The notes under the pieces were generated by a model. That model did not search any database and was not told the DNA's origin. It saw only the letters and a list, made by a program, of their open reading frames with translations. From Salinibacterium xinjiangense (GTDB lineage Bacteria; Actinomycetota; Actinomycetes; Actinomycetales; Microbacteriaceae): 64,000 nt of DNA. Position numbers and translations under genes: made by a program. The stretch lies in contig NZ_BMLC01000002.1 in the NCBI RefSeq assembly GCF_014645015.1, forward strand, positions 639,246-703,245, in the 5' to 3' direction. This document shows, in pieces, positions 24,906-33,344 of the stretch. Every line of letters starts with the position of its first letter. Positions within the stretch are counted from its first letter, which is position 1.

Positions 24906-25484
24906 ATGTCAGTCACCCTGAACAAAGGCCAGAGCGTCTCTCTGGCTAAGACCTCCCCCACAAAGCTCTCCAGCGTGCGCATGGGGCTCGGATGGGATGC
25001 CATGAAAGTCCGTGGATTTTTCGGCGGCTACAAGGAGCAGGCGATCGACCTTGACGCCTCGTGCTTAGTGTTCGACGCAGCCGGAAATCTCATCGATCAG
25101 GTGTGGTTCAAACAGCTCGCAAGTGCTGACGACGCGATTAAACACATGGGCGACAACACCACGGGTGCGGGAGATGGTGACGACGAGTCCATAGTTGTGG
25201 CGCTTGAGTCGCTACAGCTGGCCGCCCATACCCTCGTTTTTGTGGTCAGCAGCTACTCCGGCCAGTCCTTCAGCCAGATCGAGAATGCGTTCTGCCGTCT
25301 CGTGAACAGCAGCAACGAGGCGGAGCTTGCGCGCTTCGACCTTTCTGGTTCGGGCCCGCACACCGCTCAGGTTATGGCCAAGCTCGCCCGCAGCGGCGAT
25401 TCGTGGGAGATGACTGCCATCGGCACCAAGACCGACGGCCGGAGCATCCGCGACCTTGTTTCCGCCGCCGCCGCAGCACTCTAG
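24906..25484 (+). CDS. terD: TerD-family calcium-binding protein 1
   Basis: A 192-residue TerD-domain protein from ATG 24906, with GAAAGG upstream. Family marks are the start SVTLNKGQSVSLAK, the metal-site strand AIDLDASCLVFD, the second acidic loop GDGDDESI and the C-terminal strand LARFDLSG. TerD proteins bind Ca2+ through these acidic loops and act in tellurite, phage and stress responses through unknown chemistry. Here both loops are intact. It differs most from the other two TerD proteins of the operon and carries an inserted RGFFGGYKEQ segment before the metal strand. Confidence 0.9.
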   Translation: MSVTLNKGQSVSLAKTSPTKLSSVRMGLGWDAMKVRGFFGGYKEQAIDLDASCLVFDAAGNLIDQVWFKQLASADDAIKHMGDNTTGAGDGDDESIVVALESLQLAAHTLVFVVSSYSGQSFSQIENAFCRLVNSSNEAELARFDLSGSGPHTAQVMAKLARSGDSWEMTAIGTKTDGRSIRDLVSAAAAAL

Positions 25485-25520
25485 ACAGCACACGCTCCAC
25501 ACGAAAAGGAAGGCATCATC

Positions 25521-26099
25521 ATGACCGTGAGTCTCAGCAAGGGCGGAAGCGTTTCGCTCACAAAGGAGGCGGGTGCCTCGACGCTCTCTTCCCTCACCGT
25601 GGGTCTCGGGTGGGATAAGTCGCAGGGCTTCGCCCATGATCTCGACCTATCGGCAGTGCTTGCCGGGTCGAGCGGTAAAGTCGCGTCCGAGACCGATTTG
25701 GTGTTTTACGGCGCCGTTACGCACGTGAGCGGATCAGTGCGCCACGGTGGCGACAATCGCACGGGCGAAGGGGACGGTGACGACGAGCGGATTGTCGTCG
25801 ATCTCACAACGGTTCCCGCCTCCGTGCACTCGATCGTATTCATCGCTTCAATCGATAAGGCCATCGAGCGCGGGCAGTCGTTCGGATCGGTCACCGCGGC
25901 CTACATCCGCGTGGTCAATAATGCCGACAACCGCGAGCTCGCGCGCTTCGACCTCACCGACGGCGCCTCATCCGATATCGCATTGAGCTTCGGCGAGGTG
26001 TACCGCGACGGCGGCGACTGGAAGTTCCAGGCCATCGGCGACGGCTACTCCACCGGTCTCGCTGGTGTGCTTGGCGCCTATGGCATCGACGCTGCGTAG
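25521..26099 (+). CDS. terD: TerD-family protein 2, first metal loop altered
   Basis: A 192-residue TerD protein from ATG 25521, preceded by AAAAGGAAGG. Overall it matches TerD3 closely (SKGGSVSLTKEAGAS near the start). The first metal strand reads HDLDLSAVLAG instead of the usual DLDASxxxF, so the Asp-Ala-Ser part is lost, while the second loop GDGDDERI is kept. It may bind one metal less or act as a structural partner. It sits 36 bases after terD1 and 39 before terD3 in the same operon. Confidence 0.9.
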   Translation: MTVSLSKGGSVSLTKEAGASTLSSLTVGLGWDKSQGFAHDLDLSAVLAGSSGKVASETDLVFYGAVTHVSGSVRHGGDNRTGEGDGDDERIVVDLTTVPASVHSIVFIASIDKAIERGQSFGSVTAAYIRVVNNADNRELARFDLTDGASSDIALSFGEVYRDGGDWKFQAIGDGYSTGLAGVLGAYGIDAA

Positions 26100-26138
26100 C
26101 ACCAATTCATAAAGAATTCATAGAGAAAAGGAAAATAT

Positions 26139-26723
26139 ATGTCTGTCAGCCTCAACAAAGGCGGAAGCGTCTCCCTCACCAAGGAGGCCGGCGCCTCGCG
26201 GCTCACCTCGATCACGGTCGGCCTCGGATGGGACCCGCGCGAGGGCTTCGGCGCCGACTTCGACCTCGATGCCTCTGCCATCATTCTCGGGAAGAACGCC
26301 ATGGCGCTCTCCGACGACGACCTCGTGTTTTACAACGCGCTCAAGAGCCCAACGGGCGCCGTTACACACACCGGTGACAGCCGCGACGGCCGGCTTCCCG
26401 GCGACGACGAGTCGCTCATCGTTGAACTCGACCTCGTGCCGGAGGCCGGCCACGCGATCGTCTTCATCGTGAGCATCCACGACGCCCGCTCGCGCGGCCA
26501 GTCGTTCGGTGTCGTCGACAACGCGTTTATCCGCGTCGTCAACAATGCCGACGGCCGTGAACTTGCCCGCTTCGATCTGAGCGAGGGTGCCACGTCCGAC
26601 ACGGCGCTCACCTTCGGAGAGCTTTACCGTGACGGCGTGGAATGGAAATTCCGTGCCATTGGCGACGGGTTCCCGGAGGGCTTCGCAGCGGCGCTGCACA
26701 GCTACGGCATCAACGTCGGTTGA
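26139..26723 (+). CDS. terD: TerD-family calcium-binding protein 3
   Basis: A 194-residue TerD protein from ATG 26139, with GAAAAGGAAAA upstream. The metal strand DFDLDASAII and the acidic loop GDDESLI are intact, with the family C-terminus LARFDLSEGA. It is most similar to TerD2, which points to a local duplication. The DUF475 gene starts six bases downstream, so the third TerD and the membrane protein are probably translated together. Confidence 0.9.
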   Translation: MSVSLNKGGSVSLTKEAGASRLTSITVGLGWDPREGFGADFDLDASAIILGKNAMALSDDDLVFYNALKSPTGAVTHTGDSRDGRLPGDDESLIVELDLVPEAGHAIVFIVSIHDARSRGQSFGVVDNAFIRVVNNADGRELARFDLSEGATSDTALTFGELYRDGVEWKFRAIGDGFPEGFAAALHSYGINVG

Positions 26724-26729
26724 CACTCA

Positions 26730-27821
26730 GTGATCCTTCGCACCTTCGGCTGGTCTTTCGGGATCACCGCGCTTGGCGCAGTCCTTGGGTTCCTCTACGG
26801 AGGACCTATAGGGCTTAGCCTCGTTCTAATTCTCATAGTCCTCGAGATCTCGCTCTCGTTCGACAACGCTGTGGTAAACGCCACGGTTCTCGAGCGAATG
26901 AATGCATACTGGCAGCGCCTCTTCCTGACGGTCGGCGTCGTCATCGCCGTGTTTGGCATGCGGCTCGTGTTCCCGCTCGTCGTCGTCGGGGTCAGCGCGA
27001 GCTTGTCACCATGGGACGCGGTCTCGCTCGCGCTCAACAAGGGCGACATCAAGGAGCCCGGCAGTTATGCGTACGTGCTGCACGAGGCGCACCCGGCGAT
27101 CGCGGCCTTCGGTGGTATTTTCCTGCTCATGCTCTTCCTGAACTTCGTGTTCGAGGAGCGTGACGTGCGCTGGCTGCGGTGGATCGAAAGGCCTCTCGAG
27201 CGCATCGGGCGCCTGGACTATGCGGCGGTCGTCGTGGCGCTTCTCGTCCTCGCACTCTCCGCGCAGTTCCTCGCGTCTGAGGAAAACCGGGGGACCGTGC
27301 TCTTCGCGGGAGTCATCGGGCTGGGCTCCTACCTGCTCATCAGCGCGCTTGGCAGCATTTTCGAGAAGTCACAAGGGGACGGTGAGGCTGACGGTGACTC
27401 GCCGGTGCCGTCCGGCAACAACCAAGTGGCTAAGGTCGCCGGTCGTGCTGCGTTCTTTCTTTTCCTTTACCTTGAGGTGCTCGACGCGTCGTTCTCGTTC
27501 GACGGGGTTATTGGGGCGTTTGCGATCACGTCAGACCCGGTCATTATCGCGATCGGCCTCGGCGTCGGCGCGTTCTACATCAGGTCGTTCACGATCTTCC
27601 TGGTACGGAAAGGGACGCTGCGCGAATTCGTCTACCTCGAACATGGTGCGCTGTGGGCGGTGGGTGCGCTTGCGGTGATTCTGCTCATCACGATCCGCTG
27701 GGAGGTACCCGAACTCGTCACGGGCCTCTTCGGTGTGGGCTTCATCGCCGCCGGGTGGATCTCGAGTGTCGTGCACACTCGCACGAAGCAAGTTCGCGGC
27801 GAAGCCGAGCTCGTGGGCTGA
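26730..27821 (+). CDS. DUF475/TerC-like integral membrane protein
   Basis: A 363-residue polytopic membrane protein from GTG 26730. The segment VLEISLSFDNAVVNATVLERM is the hallmark of the DUF475 branch of the TerC superfamily, and the second half has LDASFSFDGVIGAFAIT, so both inverted-repeat halves keep acidic residues in the membrane. It has about nine hydrophobic segments. DUF475 proteins travel with TerD genes in actinobacteria and are thought to move or sense metal ions together with them. It is distinct from the TerC at 5317, which has a riboswitch; no such leader is present here. Confidence 0.88.
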   Translation: MILRTFGWSFGITALGAVLGFLYGGPIGLSLVLILIVLEISLSFDNAVVNATVLERMNAYWQRLFLTVGVVIAVFGMRLVFPLVVVGVSASLSPWDAVSLALNKGDIKEPGSYAYVLHEAHPAIAAFGGIFLLMLFLNFVFEERDVRWLRWIERPLERIGRLDYAAVVVALLVLALSAQFLASEENRGTVLFAGVIGLGSYLLISALGSIFEKSQGDGEADGDSPVPSGNNQVAKVAGRAAFFLFLYLEVLDASFSFDGVIGAFAITSDPVIIAIGLGVGAFYIRSFTIFLVRKGTLREFVYLEHGALWAVGALAVILLITIRWEVPELVTGLFGVGFIAAGWISSVVHTRTKQVRGEAELVG

Positions 27822-27822
27822 G

Positions 27823-29001
27823 GTGCGTCATTTCAATCACCTGGCCGACACCGCTCGCGATGTCCTCTTCGGCCACCAGCCGCAGCACATCGCGAGCGAT
27901 GTAACGGCCGTCGAACTGGGATCGTGGCTGGGCGCCACGTTATATCTCCCCGCTGCGCGACCAGCGGTAGTTGACGACCTCGCGCGCCAGCGCGCGCGGG
28001 GCGTATTCGCAGCGGTCATTGACTTCGAGGACTCGATGACTGACTCCGACGCCCTCTACGCCCGCCCGCGTGCGGCGCGGTTGCTCGCAGATCTCGCCGC
28101 GAGCAAGCACGAACTTCCGCTAGTCTTCCTGCGCCTGCGCAATCCGTCCGACATCGCGGGCGCGCTCGGGCTCGCCGACGCGGTGCCACAGCAGCTCGCG
28201 GGTTTCGCATTCCCCAAGTTCGATCCGGCGACCAACGGCGCCGCGTGGCTTGGGGAGCTCTCAAATGCCTCCGCTATCGCTGGGCGCCGATTAGTCGGCA
28301 TGCCGATCCTTGAGTCGACGGCGCTCGCTCACATCGAGACGCGGCGCGAGTTTCTGCTGTCGATAGCGCGGATGCTCGCCCGCGAGCGCGACTCGATCGC
28401 GTGCATCCGTGTTGGGGTTGCTGATATTGCGGGAGTGTTTGGGCTGCGTCGGTCACCGGACACCACGATCTACGACATAAAGGTCGTGGCTGACGTCATC
28501 GGTGACGTGGTCAATACCTTCGCGCGTCCGGCGTCTGGGGCTATCCCGGTCTCGGGCCCAGTGTGGGAGTATTTTGCGAAGGCGGAGCGCGTGCTCAAAC
28601 CGCGCCTGAGAGTCACACCCTTCCTCGATCACCACGCCACGGGTATCCGTGAGTCGATGATGCGGTCGGGTCTCGATGCCCTGCTCTCCGAGATCGCGAT
28701 GGACCGCCTGAACGGCCTGTGGGGCAAGACCGTGATCCACCCAAGCCACGTCGGTGTCGTACACGCGTTCTCGGTTGTCAGCCACGAAGAGCACCAAGAC
28801 GCCATGTCGATTATCGAGCGTGAGAGCGATGGGGGGGTGCTCGCCTCTCCTGCCGGCAACAAGATGAACGAGGTGCGGCCACACATGGCGTGGGCGCGTG
28901 GCATTCTGCAGCGCGCGCGAGTATTCGGGGTGCTGCGGCCGGCGGTCGATTTTGTTGACCTCCTCATGGAGGCCGACGAGCTGACCGTGGCACAGCTATG
29001 A
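27823..29001 (+). CDS. CitE/HpcH-like aldolase-lyase of the Ter biosynthetic module
   Basis: A 392-residue protein. I chose GTG 27823, one base after the DUF475 stop, over in-frame starts inside that gene. It has the CitE-type TIM-barrel signature: RARGVFAAVIDFEDSM near the N-terminus with the metal-binding Glu-Asp pair, then FPKFDP, PILES, and VHPSHVGVVHAF near the C-terminus. Such enzymes cleave or form C-C bonds of acyl-CoA or 2-oxo acid substrates. In Ter operons a CitE-like enzyme accompanies a PRTase and a HAD phosphatase and is predicted to help build a nucleoside-like metabolite; the substrate is not known. Confidence 0.8.
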   Translation: MRHFNHLADTARDVLFGHQPQHIASDVTAVELGSWLGATLYLPAARPAVVDDLARQRARGVFAAVIDFEDSMTDSDALYARPRAARLLADLAASKHELPLVFLRLRNPSDIAGALGLADAVPQQLAGFAFPKFDPATNGAAWLGELSNASAIAGRRLVGMPILESTALAHIETRREFLLSIARMLARERDSIACIRVGVADIAGVFGLRRSPDTTIYDIKVVADVIGDVVNTFARPASGAIPVSGPVWEYFAKAERVLKPRLRVTPFLDHHATGIRESMMRSGLDALLSEIAMDRLNGLWGKTVIHPSHVGVVHAFSVVSHEEHQDAMSIIERESDGGVLASPAGNKMNEVRPHMAWARGILQRARVFGVLRPAVDFVDLLMEADELTVAQL

Positions 29002-31295
29002 CTACGTGGCCGGGAGCGTGGATAGCGGAGCGCGCCGAAGTTCGCTACTCGGGAGTGTCGACGGCGGTCGACGCGGTCGACGTGCGGTCTCTCGCTGGAC
29101 TTGCACTACGACGCAACCAAAAGCGGCTTCTGCTCATCGTATCGACGGTGCTCGGCAAGCACATCCCCGCGGCTCCCGTTGATGTGACCGGCGCTGCCCA
29201 CCGGCTCGGCGCCGCCGTCGAGGCCCTCGGCTTACCCAGCCCCGTGCTCGTGATCGGGTTCGCGGAGACCGCCACTGCGCTGGGCTATGGTGTCTCGGAG
29301 ATGCTTGGTGACGCGCACTATGCTCACAGCACGCGCGCCCCGTCGCGTGCCCCACTCGTCTCGTTCGTTGAGGAGCACTCGCACGCGACCGTCCACCACC
29401 TCGCCCCCACTGACCCTTCCATCGTGCGGGCAGCGCGCTCGATCGTGCTTGTCGACGACGAGATCTCGACGGGGCGCACGTCGATGAACATCATCCGCAG
29501 CCTCATGGGTGTGGCCGACTGCCGCAGGTTCGTGATTGCGTGTCTTCTTGACTCCCGACCCGCACGGGAGCGTGGCACCATGAAGCGCGAGGCCGCTGAG
29601 CTTAGAGTCGACCTCACCCTCCTGGCGCTTGGCGAGGTCGCGCTTGAGATACCGGGCAGCGCTGCGGGGGCGCTCAAGCCATGGCTGGAGCACAGCTTCG
29701 CTGCCGAGCTAGCCGCAGGCGGCTCGCTCGAGACGGTTCCGGTGGTGTGGCCGGCGGGCGCGGTGCTCGACGGACAGGATGGATTCTCGCGAGCAGACCG
29801 CGACCGCGCGACGAAGGCCGCACGCGGCATCGCTGCGGGTATTCACACGCTCCTTGAGGGTTCGCCGAGCGTGCTCGTCATCGGTATCGAGGAGTTCATG
29901 GCCGTACCGCATGCAGTCGCTAGTGCTCTCGCTGTTTCTGGCCTCAACGCGCGCGTGAGCTCGACGACACGCTCGCCCGCTGCCGCGATCGATGAGGACG
30001 GCTACGCTATCCGCTCTGTGATCGAGTTCGCGGGCGATGCCGACCAGGGCGACTACCCGCGCTTCCTCTATAACGTGCGGGCGGCCGAGTATGACGTCAT
30101 CGTCGTGGTTGCTCCGAGGCGGGGGCCGTTCGCGGCGTCGCGGGCACTGCTCAAATCCCTCGCTGAGGGGAGCCGTGTGCTGTCGGTGCAGATCACGTCG
30201 CCCGTCCCGCTCGAAGGCCCACACTTCTCTAGTTACCCAGCCCGCGACGTACGGTGGCTGCTCACCGATGTGACCGATTCGGTGCCGGAGTCGTCGGGCG
30301 TGGAGCGCGAGCTCGCGATCCAGTCCACGCATCATTACTCTGAGTCGCTGCCCATCGAGTACACACCCGACGCCGAGTACCTCGCACTTTTCGACGCGGC
30401 GCTTGAGACCCGGTCGCGCACAGTCGCGGTCGCCGTGGCCCGCCTCGGCGAGCAGTTGCTGGTGGCGCGTGGCGAATCACTCGTGCTGATCTCCCTCGCG
30501 CGGGCTGGCACCCCTGCGGGCGTGCTTGTGCGCCGCTGGCTTGCGGCAGCGCACGGCCTCGATGTCGCGCACTACACGATGTCAATCATTCTCGACCGGG
30601 GTCTCGACCCCGTCGCCCTCGACTACCTGCGCGCCCACCACGAGCCTGCGGGTATCGCGTTCGTGGACGGCTGGACGGGCAAGGGCTCGATCAGTTCCGA
30701 ACTGCGGCGGTCGCTCGCCGGCCTTGGTGCGCGCGCGCAGGGGTTCGGGCCTGACCTCGGAGTGCTCGCTGACCCAGCGTCGACGGCGACATGGGCGGGC
30801 ACGCACGCCGATGTCCTCATCCCCTCGGCATGCCTCAACTCGACAGTCTCCGGCCTCATCTCTCGCACTGCTCACAGTTCGAAGTTCATCCCGGAGGGGT
30901 GCTTCCACGGTGCCAGGTTCTACGCGGAGAGGGCGCGCGAAGATCGGTCGCGTGACTTCCTCGACTCGGTCACCGCATGGTTCAGCGACATTGCGCCCGA
31001 GGAACTTGTGGTGCCCGCGCGCATCGCCGGATCACGGGATCTCGTGATGGCAGAACTCACACGCCTCCGGGAGCGCTATTCGGTGGACCGAGACGCACTC
31101 ATCAAACCCGGTGTGTGCGAGGCAACGCGCGTGTTGCTGCGGCGCGTGCCCGAGCTTCTGGTCGTGCGCGAGGCGGGGCTGCCGGATGCCGTCCATCTCG
31201 AACTTCTCGCTGCCATGCGTGGCACCCCCGTAGTCGTCGACCCCGACTCGCTGTTCTCCGCCGTGGGCATCATCCGCTCGTTACGGACGAAGTGA
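28998..31295 (+). CDS. PRTase-TRSP-StiP multidomain protein of the Ter biosynthetic module
   Basis: A 765-residue protein from ATG 28998 in an ATGA overlap. Residues about 1-230 form a phosphoribosyltransferase with the PRPP loop SIVLVDDEISTGRTSMN (about 148-164). Residues about 240-430 form a TRSP domain in which the name-giving motif is literally present (SSTTRSPAAAIDEDGYAI, near residue 320). The C-terminal third resembles StiP/PELOTA-linked proteins, with AFVDGWTGKGSIS, STVSGLISRT and GCFHGARFYAE. It probably attaches or handles a ribose-phosphate intermediate. In many genomes these are separate proteins; here they are one chain. The stop overlaps the HAD gene start. Confidence 0.8.
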   Translation: MTTWPGAWIAERAEVRYSGVSTAVDAVDVRSLAGLALRRNQKRLLLIVSTVLGKHIPAAPVDVTGAAHRLGAAVEALGLPSPVLVIGFAETATALGYGVSEMLGDAHYAHSTRAPSRAPLVSFVEEHSHATVHHLAPTDPSIVRAARSIVLVDDEISTGRTSMNIIRSLMGVADCRRFVIACLLDSRPARERGTMKREAAELRVDLTLLALGEVALEIPGSAAGALKPWLEHSFAAELAAGGSLETVPVVWPAGAVLDGQDGFSRADRDRATKAARGIAAGIHTLLEGSPSVLVIGIEEFMAVPHAVASALAVSGLNARVSSTTRSPAAAIDEDGYAIRSVIEFAGDADQGDYPRFLYNVRAAEYDVIVVVAPRRGPFAASRALLKSLAEGSRVLSVQITSPVPLEGPHFSSYPARDVRWLLTDVTDSVPESSGVERELAIQSTHHYSESLPIEYTPDAEYLALFDAALETRSRTVAVAVARLGEQLLVARGESLVLISLARAGTPAGVLVRRWLAAAHGLDVAHYTMSIILDRGLDPVALDYLRAHHEPAGIAFVDGWTGKGSISSELRRSLAGLGARAQGFGPDLGVLADPASTATWAGTHADVLIPSACLNSTVSGLISRTAHSSKFIPEGCFHGARFYAERAREDRSRDFLDSVTAWFSDIAPEELVVPARIAGSRDLVMAELTRLRERYSVDRDALIKPGVCEATRVLLRRVPELLVVREAGLPDAVHLELLAAMRGTPVVVDPDSLFSAVGIIRSLRTK

Positions 31296-32080
31296 GCACA
31301 CCCGGCGGCGGTGTCGCCTTCCTCGACATCGACAACACTCTCGTCTTCGCCGAGCGCGAGTTCGGCCAGGGCACGGGCCCGCGCACGTGCGTTGACAGCA
31401 CCGCAGAGCGCCGGGTCGCGTTTGCGACTGACCAGACTCTCAAGCTGCTCGTTCAACTTGGTGATGCTGTCGTGCCGACTACCGCGCGCAGTGCTGAGCA
31501 GCTTGCGCGTATGACCCTGTTCAGCACAATGCCGTCCGTGGCGATCATCGCTGCAGGCGCCACCGTGCTCGTCGACGGCGTCGCCGATATCGAGTGGCGG
31601 CGCATCCTCAGTGCGAGCATCGCGCTGAGCGCCCCCGTCCATGACGTCGTCACAGGGCTCAACGTTCGCGCGCGCTCGGTGTCGGTGCGAGAGGGCCTGC
31701 TCATCGTTCTCACCTACGACGCGGCGCAGACTGCTGCCCATGACGCGGTGCAACTCGCGGAGTCTGCGCGCGAGCAACGGTGGACGGCGCGCACGGACGG
31801 GCGGCGGACCTATCTACACCCCGACGCGCTCTCGAAGGCCGCGGCGGCTGAGTATGTGGCGCGACTCTGGTCCGCCACGACCACGGCGGCCGCCGGCGAC
31901 TCGGCGCTTGACCTCGGCCTGCTTGAGTGGGCGGACTACGCGATAGCGCCCGCGGGGTCGTGGGCGGCATCCGTTGGACGCCCCGGAATCGACGTAACGC
32001 GCCAACAGGGCCCGAGGGCTGCGGAGGAGATTTGCGCGCGCATCCTGCTCGCACTGGCCGCACAACGCAAAGGGAAGTAG
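31292..32080 (+). CDS. HAD-superfamily phosphatase of the Ter biosynthetic module
   Basis: GTG 31292 overlaps the previous TGA and places the catalytic motif AFLDIDNTLVF at residues 9-19, as expected for a HAD hydrolase; earlier starts would lie inside the PRTase gene. The nucleophile and acid Asp (DxD) are present, then the motif II-like VPTTARS and a C-terminal acidic strand (LLEWADYAIAPAGSW). At 262 residues it has a C2-type cap. It presumably removes phosphate from the metabolite made by the CitE-like and PRTase enzymes; inferred from neighbourhood only. Confidence 0.75.
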   Translation: MSTPGGGVAFLDIDNTLVFAEREFGQGTGPRTCVDSTAERRVAFATDQTLKLLVQLGDAVVPTTARSAEQLARMTLFSTMPSVAIIAAGATVLVDGVADIEWRRILSASIALSAPVHDVVTGLNVRARSVSVREGLLIVLTYDAAQTAAHDAVQLAESAREQRWTARTDGRRTYLHPDALSKAAAAEYVARLWSATTTAAAGDSALDLGLLEWADYAIAPAGSWAASVGRPGIDVTRQQGPRAAEEICARILLALAAQRKGK

Positions 32081-32085
32081 GAGCG

Positions 32086-33150
32086 ATGCAGGCATTGTGG
32101 GATCTTGGTGGGCGGAGCATCCTCTTCATCGTGCTCTCCGGTGCGTTGTTTGGAGCCACCGCCGGTTATGCGCTGGCGACCTATGGTCGGCTACCACGGA
32201 GCGTGGCGATCGCCGTCGGCGCGGTCTTCTCAATATTCGGGGTCGTGATCCTCAGCATCGTGGTGCTCGTTCGGCGCTTCGGCCGACACTCTGAGCATCC
32301 CGTGGGTGAACGTGCTGACATGGCGCCCGCGAGCGAAACACTGACAGGCTACGAAGGATTCGACGACTGGTCGAGCGCGGCGTCGTCCGATGCCCTGGTC
32401 GGCGCCGAGACGATGAAAACCGACAACAGTTGGGGCTTCGATTCGTGGGACACCGTGCAGCCTCCGATCCTTGCCACACCCAACGCTGCGAGCTCGTCGG
32501 CTGCGCGCCGCACCATCACAGACCGGTTCTCGACGGCCTGGGGGCGCACGCCGCTCGGCCGCATTGCCGCTGGTCTGGGCTCCGTCGCCGGCGTGCTCGT
32601 AGTGGTGAGCATTTTTACGGGCTGGCTCTCAATCAACGCCGCCATCGTCCCGCGCTTCTGGGTCTACCCGATCGGCACGGGGCTCGACATCGCTCTGCTC
32701 GTAACGGCCGTCATCGTAGGCTCTGTGGTTGCCAGCGTTGCGATGCGCCCATTCTGCTCCCTCGCCGTGCTGCTGGCGTGGGTCGCCGACACGTGGCTCG
32801 TTCTCATGGCGTTGCTCGTCAGCAGCCGCGAGGCTGCCACCTACCTCCTCAACGAAATCGGCGCGCTGACCCTGTCTACGGGCGACCTGCTCAAGTCGGT
32901 CGGCATCGACACGTCTGCGGGGGTCGTCGAGCTGCCGCAGGGGGTCGACCTGTCGAGCGTGGGCGTGAGCGGAAGCTCAGTCGACCTTAGCGGCCTTGAC
33001 CTCGGGCAAATTATCCCCGACATGTCCGTGACCATCGGGCCCGGTGTGTACCTGATCATCGCCTTCGCAGTGCTCGCCAACGCGGCAGTCTTCGTCATTC
33101 TGAGAGCGGCAGACCATGCAGCACATGCCCCCCTCGGGGAGAACCTATGA
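32086..33150 (+). CDS. Polytopic membrane protein with GFD-type cytoplasmic loop
   Basis: A 354-residue protein from ATG 32086, with GTAGGAGCG upstream. Two N-terminal helices (about 10-31 and 39-61) are followed by a hydrophilic segment of about 90 residues containing GYEGFDDWSSAASS and SWGFDSWDTV. About four further helices end the protein (about 163-185, 193-215, 220-243 and 322-345), with a Ser/Leu-rich loop near 265-310. The GYEGFD string also occurs in the HRDC/Fn3-like protein. No enzyme motif or named family was recognised. The next gene starts inside its stop codon. Confidence 0.65.
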   Translation: MQALWDLGGRSILFIVLSGALFGATAGYALATYGRLPRSVAIAVGAVFSIFGVVILSIVVLVRRFGRHSEHPVGERADMAPASETLTGYEGFDDWSSAASSDALVGAETMKTDNSWGFDSWDTVQPPILATPNAASSSAARRTITDRFSTAWGRTPLGRIAAGLGSVAGVLVVVSIFTGWLSINAAIVPRFWVYPIGTGLDIALLVTAVIVGSVVASVAMRPFCSLAVLLAWVADTWLVLMALLVSSREAATYLLNEIGALTLSTGDLLKSVGIDTSAGVVELPQGVDLSSVGVSGSSVDLSGLDLGQIIPDMSVTIGPGVYLIIAFAVLANAAVFVILRAADHAAHAPLGENL

Positions 33151-33344
33151 TTTGCGAGCATTGCGCCGCCGCCATCGGCGACGATCTCTGGGCGCTGTGT
33201 TTGCGCCAGCCCGGAGGCGGAGTCCACACCGCTCCGGCACAACCTGAGCAAGCCTTCGACGGAGGGAGCACCGCCCCCGTGGAGCGAGCTCGCCGGCATT
33301 ATCGTGCGCGAGATGGGCAAGCCTCTCGACCAGGCATTCGGTGA
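33147..33344 (+). pseudogene. Truncated zinc-finger gene at the right edge of the island
   Basis: ATG 33147 overlaps the preceding stop (ATGA) and opens MICEHCAAAIGDDLWALC, the start of a zinc-ribbon protein. After about 45 residues, near 33283, the sequence switches to dehydrogenase DNA in another frame and runs on meaninglessly to 33344. The island operon therefore lost its last gene or genes when this junction formed. Confidence 0.7.

Noticed and set aside
7512..33283. Integrative element or prophage
   Set aside because: No integrase, recombinase, phage structural gene, tRNA gene or att-like repeat was seen; the borders look like homologous and microhomology joins.
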